DNA of 37,474 nt from a bacterium (GTDB lineage: Bacteria > Verrucomicrobiota > Verrucomicrobiia > Verrucomicrobiales > Akkermansiaceae). Positions 19,039-25,963 of the stretch are shown here, piece by piece. Numbering within the stretch: position 1 is the first letter of the stretch; each line of letters opens with the position of its first letter. The notes below the pieces were generated by a model that had not been told where the DNA came from, did no database searches, and saw only the letters and a program-made list of their open reading frames with translations. The stretch is taken from the NCBI GenBank assembly GCA_018222765.1, contig JAAEZT010000032.1:1-37474 (forward strand), in the 5' to 3' direction. The position numbers and the translations under genes were made by a program.

Positions 19039-19683
19039 ATGAACAAATTGATCGCATTCGATTGCGACTCCACGCTCTCCGCCATCGAAGGCGTCGATGA
19101 ACTCGCACGCCTTGCAGGCGATGACGTATTTCGCCAAGTTGAGGATCTCACTAACCAAGCGATGAATGGCGAGATTCCCATTGAAGAAATTTTTGCCCGT
19201 CGATTGGAGCTCATCAATCCCACCCGCCAACAATGTGTCGAAATTGGTAAAGCTTATCTTAAAGAAATTGAGCCAACCGCCAAGGAAACGATCTCCAGAC
19301 TTAAGATGGAGGGATGGAAGTGTATCATTATTTCGGGAGGATTTGTGACGTGTATCGAAGAGCTGGCGGAGTATCTGGAGATTTCGTCTATCGAAGCAGT
19401 TCCGTTATACTTTGATGAAAATGGCGCCTACCGAGGATTTGATAATGACTACCCCACCACTCAAAACGGAGGGAAACCTGAAATCCTCGAACAAGCTGCA
19501 AAAAAACACTCCGCAGAGCAGATTGTCATGGTAGGCGATGGCGTTTCAGACCTCGAGACATTGGGGGTAGCAGATAAGTTTATTGGTTTCACGCGATACG
19601 CAGCTCGCCCACAAATCCTCGAAAAAAGCCCATACCTCGCCTCTAAATTATCCCAAATATTAGATATTATAAAGGATGGTTAA
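19039..19683 (+). CDS. serB: Phosphoserine phosphatase (HAD family)
   Basis: The last enzyme of serine synthesis: phosphoserine plus water gives serine. It has 214 residues and the HAD motifs in order: motif I 'FDCDSTL' (D8 nucleophile, D10), motif II S99 in 'IIISGGFV', a conserved Lys in 'NGGKPEIL', and motif III 'VMVGDGVSD' (D167, D171). The cap region 'SAIEGVDELARLAG' and 'FARRLELINPT' fits the SerB group. It lacks the N-terminal ACT-like domain of the E. coli enzyme, like other short forms. It lies 10 bases after the YkuD gene. Its 3' end is distinctly A/T-rich, and no terminator follows. Confidence 0.93.
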   Translation: MNKLIAFDCDSTLSAIEGVDELARLAGDDVFRQVEDLTNQAMNGEIPIEEIFARRLELINPTRQQCVEIGKAYLKEIEPTAKETISRLKMEGWKCIIISGGFVTCIEELAEYLEISSIEAVPLYFDENGAYRGFDNDYPTTQNGGKPEILEQAAKKHSAEQIVMVGDGVSDLETLGVADKFIGFTRYAARPQILEKSPYLASKLSQILDIIKDG

Positions 19684-19722
19684 TTTTTAATTAGAATATC
19701 ATATTTAGTTCTTGCCCACCCG

Positions 19723-19728
19723 TATAAC
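19723..19728 (+). promoter_or_regulatory. Possible -10 box of the HTH gene
   Basis: TATAAC lies 17 bases before the ATG at 19746 in an A/T-rich gap after serB. No good -35 box is found at 16-18 bases distance. If it is used, the 5' leader would be only about ten bases long. Confidence 0.3.
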
Positions 19729-19745
19729 ATATTCCAGACTGTCGT

Positions 19746-20063
19746 ATGGCCAGTAAGAAAGGAAAACGATATACGGCAGCTGAAAAGGCTGAGGTGCTCA
19801 ATTGGGTGAATGACTACAACGTCACGCATGGTCGCGGCGGTGTAGCAAATGCATCCAAAGAGTTTGGCATTACCCAACTGACAATTCACAACTGGGTTCG
19901 TCAGGGTGGCGCCGCAATGAGCGGAACATCAAACCTCCGCGTGGCCCCCAATCACGCAGGTATCCTCCGCCAACTCGCTGACCTCTTGGACGAGATCTCA
20001 CAACGTGAGACCGAGTTGGCCAAGCTCCGTAAGGAGTATGACGGCCTTCGCAAGAAGCTGTAG
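19746..20063 (+). CDS. Orphan transposase-like helix-turn-helix protein
   Basis: This 105-residue protein has an N-terminal helix-turn-helix of the IS3 OrfA/homeodomain-like kind ('YTAAEKAEVLNWVNDYN', then 'GGVANASKEFGITQLTIHNWVRQ', about residues 9-53). After a short linker, a C-terminal helical segment (about 72-105, 'QRETELAKLRKEYDGLRKKL') is predicted as a coiled coil for dimerisation. No OrfB integrase, terminal inverted repeats or target duplication is seen, so it looks like a free-standing regulator derived from a transposase rather than an active IS. It has its own A/T-rich upstream gap and its own terminator, and it is flanked by serB and convergent ruvA. Target sites are unknown; the tandem repeat after the gene is a candidate. 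Confidence 0.8.
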   Translation: MASKKGKRYTAAEKAEVLNWVNDYNVTHGRGGVANASKEFGITQLTIHNWVRQGGAAMSGTSNLRVAPNHAGILRQLADLLDEISQRETELAKLRKEYDGLRKKL

Positions 20064-20068
20064 GTGCT

Positions 20069-20125
20069 AAGGGGTTGAAAAACACCAACCTTAAATAAGG
20101 GGTCAAGAAACACTCCACCATAAAT
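20069..20125 (+). repeat. Two-copy imperfect tandem repeat in the 3' UTR of the HTH gene
   Basis: Copy 1 is 20069-20096 (28 bases) and copy 2 is 20097-20125 (29 bases). Both begin AAGGGGT, have an A-rich middle (AAACAC) and end in TAAAT; they differ at several central positions. They start 5 bases after the stop codon and end 4 bases before the terminator stem. They could be a protein-binding site or an RNA element. Confidence 0.65.
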
Positions 20126-20129
20126 CAAG

Positions 20130-20165
20130 GACCCTGAATGACCGTTCATTCAGGGTCTTTTATTT
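20130..20165 (+). terminator. Strong terminator after the HTH gene
   Basis: A perfect 12-bp stem, GACCCTGAATGA (20130-20141) with TCATTCAGGGTC (20146-20157), has the loop CCGT. It is followed on plus by TTTTATTT. It ends just before the ruvA stop codon (20168), so it separates two convergent genes. The minus side lacks a T-run, so it mainly ends plus-strand transcription. Confidence 0.88.
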
Positions 20166-20167
20166 CC

Positions 20168-20752
20168 CTAGATTCCGCGGAGTCCCAATCGAATAATCTC
20201 AGCGCTCTCTGCACCGGGATTCGCCTTCAAAGCCCGATCAACTGACTTTCGGGCATCCGCCTGCTTGAAGCCCAGCGCAATCAAGGCCATCTCCGCATCG
20301 CGGGCGGCATCAGTACGGTCACCGGTCTCCTCCCAAGTTTGCACTACTCCAACCTTGTCTTTGAGCTCCAGAATAATGCGCTCCGCCGTCTTCTTGCCAA
20401 TCCCCTTGACCGCAGAAAGCCCCGCCGCATCACCGTTAACTACTGCCTGCTTGAACATTTTCACCTCTAAGCCACTGAGAACCGCCATCGCAATCGCCGG
20501 CCCAATTCCACTCACTCGATCAATCAGCAAAAGAAAGACGTCTCTCTCTTCATCGTTGGCAAAACCGTAAAGCGTCAGCGAATTTTCCCGCACATGCTGG
20601 TAGGTCTTCAAGTCAATCGCCTCACCCTCCAACGGATTCAGCCGGTCATAGGTCGAAACCGGCACCAGAACCTGGTAGCCCACTCCTCCGGCTCCAACCA
20701 CAATTCGCCCCGGTAATGCCCCCCATACCTCTCCTTTGATGCGCGCGATCAT
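20168..20752 (-). CDS. ruvA: Holliday junction branch migration protein RuvA
   Basis: RuvA binds four-way DNA junctions as a tetramer and loads the RuvB motor in recombinational repair. It has 194 residues: an N-terminal OB fold ('MIARIKGEVWGALPGRIVV..GVGYQVLVP'), two helix-hairpin-helix motifs near residues 75-130 ('LIDRVSGIGPAIAMAVLSGL' and 'VKGIGKKTAERIILELKDK'), and a C-terminal UBA-like domain ('DAEMALIALGFKQADARKSVDRAL') that contacts RuvB. The ATG at 20752 gives the standard 'MIARIKG' start; the frame is open 12 codons more. ruvB and ruvC are not in the window. It is convergent with the HTH gene. Confidence 0.98.
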   Translation of the reverse strand: MIARIKGEVWGALPGRIVVGAGGVGYQVLVPVSTYDRLNPLEGEAIDLKTYQHVRENSLTLYGFANDEERDVFLLLIDRVSGIGPAIAMAVLSGLEVKMFKQAVVNGDAAGLSAVKGIGKKTAERIILELKDKVGVVQTWEETGDRTDAARDAEMALIALGFKQADARKSVDRALKANPGAESAEIIRLGLRGI

Positions 20753-20839
20753 AAAAAAGAAAACTATCGTCCTTGGGCAAAACTTCAAGCTGCGATCCTA
20801 GGCACTTAAAGGGATTGGTAGGATTTCATTAATTAAACT

Positions 20840-20883
20840 TGACTTTTACTGTTGCTAAATTTTACGAATTAACGTTACGAATG
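20840..20883 (+). promoter_or_regulatory. Candidate promoter with TTACGAAT direct repeats
   Basis: A TTGACT box at 20840-20845 is followed after 17 bases by TTACGA (20863-20868), a weak -10. The word TTACGAAT occurs twice, at 20863-20870 and 20876-20883 (13-base period). The sequence lies in the A/T-rich gap between ruvA (minus) and the small plus-strand gene at 20933, and could be a promoter with a repeated operator. Confidence 0.35.
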
Positions 20884-20932
20884 AATTTTTTCAGTCGCTT
20901 TTGTTACATGTTCCTGCTATCTTCGCGTCGTT

Positions 20933-21238
20933 ATGGCAACTACTAAACGGACACGTTTCTCCCGCCGACTTCCAGATCACGTCACCGATGAATTGGTGAA
21001 TGTTTTAGGCTCCGACCCCAAACTCTTTGGATTCAATGAGCTTTTCGAGGATGTCTACGAGCGGCTCAAGGAACGTAATGCAGTGAGTGGTGGCGAAGAA
21101 ATGCTTCGTCTCCGCGCTTATGAAAAGCTGCAGAACCTGGTTACCCGCGGACTCGCCGAGAAAGACGGCAAAGAGTATCGTGGACTCGAGCGTATTCAAG
21201 AAGCGCACAGCGACAATCTAGCTCAGCAAGACGCGTAG
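20933..21238 (+). CDS. Small conserved-looking protein of unknown function
   Basis: This 101-residue soluble protein is strongly charged and predicted mostly helical. It starts 'MATTKRTRFSRRLPDHVTDEL' with a basic N-terminus. The segment 'LRLRAYEKLQNLVTRGLAEKDGKEYRGLE' (about residues 60-88) looks like a winged-helix recognition helix plus wing, which would suggest nucleic-acid binding, but this is by eye only. It stands alone, with its own upstream A/T-rich region and a strong terminator about 50 bases after its stop. I do not recognise the family. Confidence 0.7.
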   Translation: MATTKRTRFSRRLPDHVTDELVNVLGSDPKLFGFNELFEDVYERLKERNAVSGGEEMLRLRAYEKLQNLVTRGLAEKDGKEYRGLERIQEAHSDNLAQQDA

Positions 21239-21286
21239 CTCGAAAATCGTAAAATTGGTGCTGGTTTATCCGGCAACGAAACTTTT

Positions 21287-21325
21287 AATTGCCCGCGTCT
21301 GCCCGACGCGGGCAATTTCTTTTTA
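21287..21325 (+). terminator. Strong terminator directly before nuoA
   Basis: A perfect 13-bp stem, AATTGCCCGCGTC (21287-21299) with GACGCGGGCAATT (21305-21317), has a 5-base loop TGCCC. It is followed by TCTTTTT (21318-21325). The nuoA ATG is at 21333, only 7 bases beyond the T-run. It serves as terminator of the 101-residue gene and leaves nuoA with almost no leader of its own. Confidence 0.9.
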
Positions 21326-21332
21326 TACCGCC

Positions 21333-21704
21333 ATGCTTTCTGATTACCTTCCAGTTGCCCTCCAAGCCATCGCAGCGATCGGCTTTGCTGCCATCGCTCT
21401 TGGTCTCAGTGTTCTCCTTGGAAAAAAAGGCAGTCACTCTGAAATCAAGGAAACTCCATACGAATGCGGAATGCTTCCCATCGGAGAGGGAGCTCCTCGA
21501 TTTAGCGTCAAATTCTACCTCGTCGCGATGCTCTTCGTAATTTTCGATATCGAGGTTGTCTTCATGTATCCATGGGCCGTCCAGTTCAGTGATCTCGTAA
21601 AACAAAACGGCATGGTCATTTGGAGCATGGCTGGATTCGTCAGCATTCTGACCATCGCCTACCTCTATGCGCTTAAAAAGGGTGCTCTTAACTGGAAGAG
21701 CTGA
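21333..21704 (+). CDS. nuoA: NADH-quinone oxidoreductase subunit A (orphan)
   Basis: This is a small membrane subunit of respiratory complex I. The 123-residue reading from the ATG at 21333 has three membrane helices (about 8-30, 63-85 and 90-115). It has the conserved loop 'KETPYECGMLP', and the acidic motif 'FVIFDIEVVFMYPWA' in the second helix, which contributes to the quinone/proton path. The frame is open upstream to 21255, but that stretch is not membrane-like and spans the terminator. nuoA normally heads a nuoA-N operon; here dapA follows and no nuoB is present, so the other subunits must be elsewhere. Confidence 0.95.
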   Translation: MLSDYLPVALQAIAAIGFAAIALGLSVLLGKKGSHSEIKETPYECGMLPIGEGAPRFSVKFYLVAMLFVIFDIEVVFMYPWAVQFSDLVKQNGMVIWSMAGFVSILTIAYLYALKKGALNWKS

Positions 21705-21799
21705 CCATCTCAAGCTCTCTTCTTTGGTCTCATTTTCCGAGGAAGTTTTTTTGCTCCTCCCTCTTTTCTAGGCTCAACGAATCAATTAGAATTACCCCA

Positions 21800-22678
21800 A
21801 TGTTTGCAGGCACCTTCACGGCTCTCATCACTCCCTTCCGCGACGGACATCTCGATCGTGACGCATTTCAAGCTCTCATCGAACGACAGATCGCAGCCGG
21901 TATCACCGGCGTCGTTCCCGTCGGCACCACCGGAGAATCTCCCACCCTCGACTCCGACGAACACCTCGCCGTGGTCAAAGCCGCAGTCGAATTTGCTGAT
22001 GGCAAAATCAAAGTTCTTGCCGGCAGCGGAGCAAACTCCACCCGCGAAGCGATCCACCTCACCCAGGCCGCCGAAGCAATGGGGGCAGACGCCTCTCTTC
22101 AGGTTTGCCCATACTACAATAAGCCCAGCCAGGAAGGTCTCTACCAGCACTACAAGACGGTTGCCGAGAACACTGGCCTTCCCATCATGCTCTATTCCGT
22201 TCCTGGTCGCTCCGTGATCGAGATCGGTATTGAAACGGTTGCCCGGCTCGCCAATGACTGCGGGAACATCATCGCCAACAAGGAAGCCGGCGGCTCGGTC
22301 GATCGCGTGAATCAACTCGTGCAAGCCGTACCTAAAGATTTCCAGATCCTCTCAGGCGACGACCCTCTCACCCTTCCGTTTATGTCCTGCGGAGCGGTTG
22401 GCCTCGTGAGTGTCGCCTCCAATCTCATCCCCGAGGTGATGGTCAGCCTTGTGAATCGCTGCCTCGAAGGCGAATACGGTGAAGCACTTGAACTTCAAAA
22501 GCGTTACTACCCTCTCCTATCCAACTTGATGTCACTCGACACCAATCCCGTCCCCATCAAGTCAGCCGTTGCGCTCCAAGGGCACTGCACTTCGGAACTC
22601 CGTCTCCCCCTGATCCCGCTCAGCGACGAAAAAACCGAATCACTCCGCGGGCTTCTCAAGACATACGGACTCCTTTAG
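21800..22678 (+). CDS. dapA: 4-hydroxy-tetrahydrodipicolinate synthase
   Basis: DapA condenses pyruvate with aspartate semialdehyde, the first committed step to diaminopimelate and lysine. The 292 residues form the TIM barrel with 'VVPVGTTGESPTL' near 40, 'SGANSTREAI', 'VCPYYNKPSQEGLYQHY', the tyrosine Y132 in 'LYSVPGR', and the Schiff-base lysine K161 in 'NIIANKEAGG', the same number as in E. coli. 'ILSGDDPLTLPFMSCGAVGLVSVASN' completes the family. It lies 95 bases after nuoA and is followed 9 bases later by queE. dapB is not in the window. Confidence 0.98.
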   Translation: MFAGTFTALITPFRDGHLDRDAFQALIERQIAAGITGVVPVGTTGESPTLDSDEHLAVVKAAVEFADGKIKVLAGSGANSTREAIHLTQAAEAMGADASLQVCPYYNKPSQEGLYQHYKTVAENTGLPIMLYSVPGRSVIEIGIETVARLANDCGNIIANKEAGGSVDRVNQLVQAVPKDFQILSGDDPLTLPFMSCGAVGLVSVASNLIPEVMVSLVNRCLEGEYGEALELQKRYYPLLSNLMSLDTNPVPIKSAVALQGHCTSELRLPLIPLSDEKTESLRGLLKTYGLL

Positions 22679-22687
22679 TCTGACTCC

Positions 22688-23419
22688 ATGAAAGTCGCCC
22701 GCCTTGCCGATGGATCTCCCGAGATCTTTCACACCCTGCAAGGCGAAGGCCCTTCCTTGGGAGCACCAGCAGTCTTCCTGCGCCTCTCCCTCTGCAATCT
22801 TCACTGTCACTGGTGCGACACTCCCTACACCTGGAATTGGGGAAACACGCCCTGGGAACATCAGGACGGAGAGAAATTCTCCAAAGCAGATCAGCTTCTT
22901 GAACTTGCCCCAAAAAATTTGGCAGAAGAGATCCTCCAACACGATTGCCCGCGACTCGTCGTCACAGGGGGTGAACCACTTCTTCAACAACCCGATCTCA
23001 TCGACCTCCTCGCCTTCCTCCCCGAGCTTCCTCTCATCGAGGTCGAAACCAACGGCACCCAGCTTCCTGATCCCGTTCTCGAAAACCGGGTCACCCAATT
23101 CAACGTTTCCCCAAAACTCTCCAATTCCGGCATCAAGGAAAGCCTCCGCCTCAATTCTGAGGCCCTCTCCTTCTTCGCGACTTCGAACAAAGCAGCCTTC
23201 AAATTCGTCGTCTGCAATGAGATCGATTTAGCCGAAATTCAAGCTCTTCAGGCCAAATTCCACATCCCTTCTGGGAAGATTTTCCTCATGCCTGAGGGGC
23301 GAGATGCCGAGACCTTAAAGAAACGATCCCTCTGGCTGGCAGACTCTTGCAGGGATCAAGGCTATCACTTCAGCCCACGCCTCCACGTTCTCCTTTGGGG
23401 AAACGAAAGAGCGAAGTGA
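22688..23419 (+). CDS. queE: 7-carboxy-7-deazaguanine synthase
   Basis: QueE is a radical SAM enzyme that contracts the ring of carboxy-tetrahydropterin to make 7-carboxy-7-deazaguanine on the way to queuosine in tRNA. It has 243 residues with 'EIFHTLQGEGPSLGAPAVFLRLS' (in parts), the cluster C36-NLH-C40-HW-C43, 'WCDTPYTW', 'LVVTGGEPLLQQ' and 'IEVETNGTQ'. These are the signatures that separate QueE from other radical SAM activases. It follows dapA by 9 bases. Partner genes queC, queD and queF are not in the window. Confidence 0.95.
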   Translation: MKVARLADGSPEIFHTLQGEGPSLGAPAVFLRLSLCNLHCHWCDTPYTWNWGNTPWEHQDGEKFSKADQLLELAPKNLAEEILQHDCPRLVVTGGEPLLQQPDLIDLLAFLPELPLIEVETNGTQLPDPVLENRVTQFNVSPKLSNSGIKESLRLNSEALSFFATSNKAAFKFVVCNEIDLAEIQALQAKFHIPSGKIFLMPEGRDAETLKKRSLWLADSCRDQGYHFSPRLHVLLWGNERAK

Positions 23420-23480
23420 AAAGAATCGTAGTTTGTCGCAACTATTTCCCTTCTTAACGGTTTCTTTACATAGACTCACC

Positions 23481-23894
23481 ATGAAGACGCCCCGCCAGAC
23501 CCAAAACCTCCCGGATTTCGACGCCGATCTTGATCAGGATCCGGTGTGGAACCTCTTCGACGAGGCGCCCTTGCAGGAGCCCGGACCTCGCTTTGCGCAG
23601 GATCTCGTTCGTCGCGCCCGACTTGAGGGACAGGGCGGCAACCCATGGTGGAAAGCTCTCTCCTCGCCCAAGCCTCTTATCGGAATGGCCACCGCGGCCT
23701 GCGCCTGCGCTGCCATTATTGTCAGCCTTCCTAATGAAACTTCAGATCCGGCCCCTGTAGTGGTCAATCCTCCTGTCCTAACCGACGATTGGGAGGAAAA
23801 CTTCGCCGACGACCTTGCCAACGAACTTCTCACCAGCGCAGCCGATGATCCAACCCTCCTCTCGGACTCCGAAATCATTGCCCTTTTATACTAA
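23481..23894 (+). CDS. Small single-pass, anti-sigma-like membrane protein
   Basis: This 137-residue protein has a cytoplasmic-looking N-terminus with 'DPVWNLFDEAP' and 'PRFAQDLVRRARLEG', a pattern I associate with short verrucomicrobial anti-sigma-like or membrane-anchor proteins. A membrane helix follows at about 65-83 ('PLIGMATAACACAAIIVSLP'), then a Pro/Val stretch and a very acidic tail ('DDWEENFADDLANELL'). The ATG at 23481 was chosen; the frame is open to 23433 with a less likely start. It lies 5 bases before the DUF1549/DUF1553 gene, so it likely belongs to that unit. No sigma factor gene is beside it. Function not established. Confidence 0.75.
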   Translation: MKTPRQTQNLPDFDADLDQDPVWNLFDEAPLQEPGPRFAQDLVRRARLEGQGGNPWWKALSSPKPLIGMATAACACAAIIVSLPNETSDPAPVVVNPPVLTDDWEENFADDLANELLTSAADDPTLLSDSEIIALLY

Positions 23895-23899
23895 TCTCA

Positions 23900-25963
23900 A
23901 TGAAAAAGCTCCTTCCCTTCCTCCTTGTCCCCCTCGTTCATGCGGCCCCCCTCTCAGATGAGGTGATCCGAAATACCGCCCGCGAAATCGACGAAATTCT
24001 CCTTGCCGGACAAAAGGGTCAAAAAATCACTCCGATGCCCGTCGCTGACGACTCGACTTTCCTCCGCCGAAGCTACCTCAATATCATCGGACGCCTTCCG
24101 ACCGCCGAAGAGGCGAAATCCTTCCTTGATTCCAACGATAGAGAAAAGCGGGCCGAGCTCGTCGACACCCTCATTGAATCGCCAGGCATGAAGTCCAAGC
24201 TCTTCAATTACTGGAGCGACCTCCTCCGCGTCAAAACCAACTCCGAAACCAGCGGACTGGGCTGGCACGTCTGGCTTCGCGAAGCTGTCGAGACCAACAT
24301 GCCTTACGACAAAATGGTTCACGCCATGCTCGCCGCCAACGATCACTCGGCCAATAACCCGGCCGCCGGATACTACCTCCGCGACCGCGGCATGCTTCTC
24401 GATAATATTAGCAACACCGTGCAAGTCTTCCACGGCCAGCAAATCGGATGCGCCCAATGCCACGATCACCCTTTCGATACCACCACCCAAATGGAATACT
24501 ACCAGCTGGCTTCATTCCTCGCCGGAACTGAATATAAATTCGAGGGTGCCCGCGAAAAAATCAAGGAAGTTATCGGAGTCGATGTCGACATGAAAAACCG
24601 CATGACCGGCGGCGGTAAAATCAACAAGAAGGATAAAAAATCCTTCCAAAAGCAGAGAGCTGCCATGGCTAAGCAGAAGGCTGAGATGAACAGAAAGCGC
24701 AACGAAGCCAAAGACCTCTCCACAATCTTCCGCTACCACAACCGAAACGCCCTCAGCGACAATCCCAGGAAGCAACTAAAGCTTCCCGAAGACTACCAAT
24801 ACGAAGACGGCAAACCCGGTGAAGCCATCGAACCTCAATTCCTCTTCGGCAAAAAAGTCAAAGATGTTCCGCCTGGAAAGCGCCGCGAAGTCTTCGCCGA
24901 CTGGGCCACTTCCCGCGACAACAAATATTTCTCCAAGGTCATCGCCAACCGACTTTGGGCCTACACCTTCGGATACGGAGTCGTTCCGGCTCTCGACGAC
25001 TGGAGCAATTCCCCCGACCCTCTTTACCCGGAACTGGTGGACTATCTTGAGAGCGCCATGAAGGCCACCGACTACGATGTGCAGCAATACCTCCGCATCC
25101 TCTACCATACCAAACTCTTCCAACGCGAAGTCTCTCACACCGAACCTACCCAGGGATTCGCCTTTGACTTTAACGGCCCCATTCTTCGCCGTATGGAAGC
25201 GGAGGAAATTCGTGATTCCTTCGTCACCTTGGCCTCTGGAAACATTGACGACAACACCAACTACGCACTTAAAGAATCTTGGGACAACTACGTCGACTCC
25301 TTTCAATTCGTCATGAATGCCACGCCCAAGCAGATTCGCGAAATCGACGATGCCGCCGACAAGGCCGAACTGGATCGCCGTAGGTTCCAAAAAGAAACCG
25401 CCGAAATGCGCGTCGCTCTTCGCAAAGCCCAGGAAAGCGGTCAAACCAAGCGCGTCCAAACGATCAACCTGAAACTCAAAGAGCTGCGGGAGAAAGCCTC
25501 CCAGAAATACCGCCGCGCCAGCATGTCGGATACGACGAGCAAAGCCCAGGCCGCCGTCGCCCGCCGATACACCCCTAAAAAGGCCAGCCATTCTCCTCTC
25601 CAGATGCGCGCCTCGGAACTTCCCGCACCTCAAAAAGGCGGAACCTTCGTTGCCGAGTTCGGCGGCTCCGACCGCGAGACCCCATCATCCGCTCACACCG
25701 AGGCTACCGTCCCCCAGACCTTGCGACTCCTGAACGGCACCGAGACCGCGATCCTTCTCAACAAGAAAGGCGACTTCGCCAAGACCGTGTCAAAACTTGA
25801 GACACCCGAAGAACGCCTCGAACAACTTTTCCTCTCACTCTATTCGTCCTACCCGACAAAAGAGGAAAAAATCGCCTTCCTACCCGAGGTCAAAACCCTT
25901 TCGTCCACCCAGGCATTCGCCCGGGCCATGATCACCTCTAACCGCTTCCTCTTTGTCCAATGA
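23900..25963 (+). CDS. DUF1549/DUF1553 (PSCyt2/PSD1-type) secreted protein
   Basis: This 687-residue protein has a Sec signal peptide (MKKLLPFLLVPLVHA-AP). A DUF1549 domain (about 20-215) contains 'FLRRSYLNIIGRLPTAEEAK' and a c-type haem-like C184-A-Q-C187-H188 motif in 'CAQCHDHPFD'. A DUF1553 domain (from about 330) contains 'VIANRLWAYTFGYGVVPALDDW' and 'LRRMEAEEIRDSF'. Two features differ from the larger homologue at 34108: there is no N-terminal PSCyt1 domain, and there are Lys-rich segments (about 235-280) and a coiled-coil-like stretch (about 475-555). Such proteins are abundant in planctomycetes and Verrucomicrobiota beside DUF1501 genes. A role in polysaccharide or sulfated-polymer use is suggested in the literature but not proven. 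Its last 4 bases overlap the DUF1501 start (ATGA). Confidence 0.92.
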   Translation: MKKLLPFLLVPLVHAAPLSDEVIRNTAREIDEILLAGQKGQKITPMPVADDSTFLRRSYLNIIGRLPTAEEAKSFLDSNDREKRAELVDTLIESPGMKSKLFNYWSDLLRVKTNSETSGLGWHVWLREAVETNMPYDKMVHAMLAANDHSANNPAAGYYLRDRGMLLDNISNTVQVFHGQQIGCAQCHDHPFDTTTQMEYYQLASFLAGTEYKFEGAREKIKEVIGVDVDMKNRMTGGGKINKKDKKSFQKQRAAMAKQKAEMNRKRNEAKDLSTIFRYHNRNALSDNPRKQLKLPEDYQYEDGKPGEAIEPQFLFGKKVKDVPPGKRREVFADWATSRDNKYFSKVIANRLWAYTFGYGVVPALDDWSNSPDPLYPELVDYLESAMKATDYDVQQYLRILYHTKLFQREVSHTEPTQGFAFDFNGPILRRMEAEEIRDSFVTLASGNIDDNTNYALKESWDNYVDSFQFVMNATPKQIREIDDAADKAELDRRRFQKETAEMRVALRKAQESGQTKRVQTINLKLKELREKASQKYRRASMSDTTSKAQAAVARRYTPKKASHSPLQMRASELPAPQKGGTFVAEFGGSDRETPSSAHTEATVPQTLRLLNGTETAILLNKKGDFAKTVSKLETPEERLEQLFLSLYSSYPTKEEKIAFLPEVKTLSSTQAFARAMITSNRFLFVQ

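Noticed and set aside
19746-20063. Active insertion sequence
   Set aside because: No terminal inverted repeats, target duplication or OrfB transposase near the HTH gene.
20069-20157. Possible CRISPR array (direct repeats)
   Set aside because: Only two adjacent imperfect copies without spacers and no cas genes.
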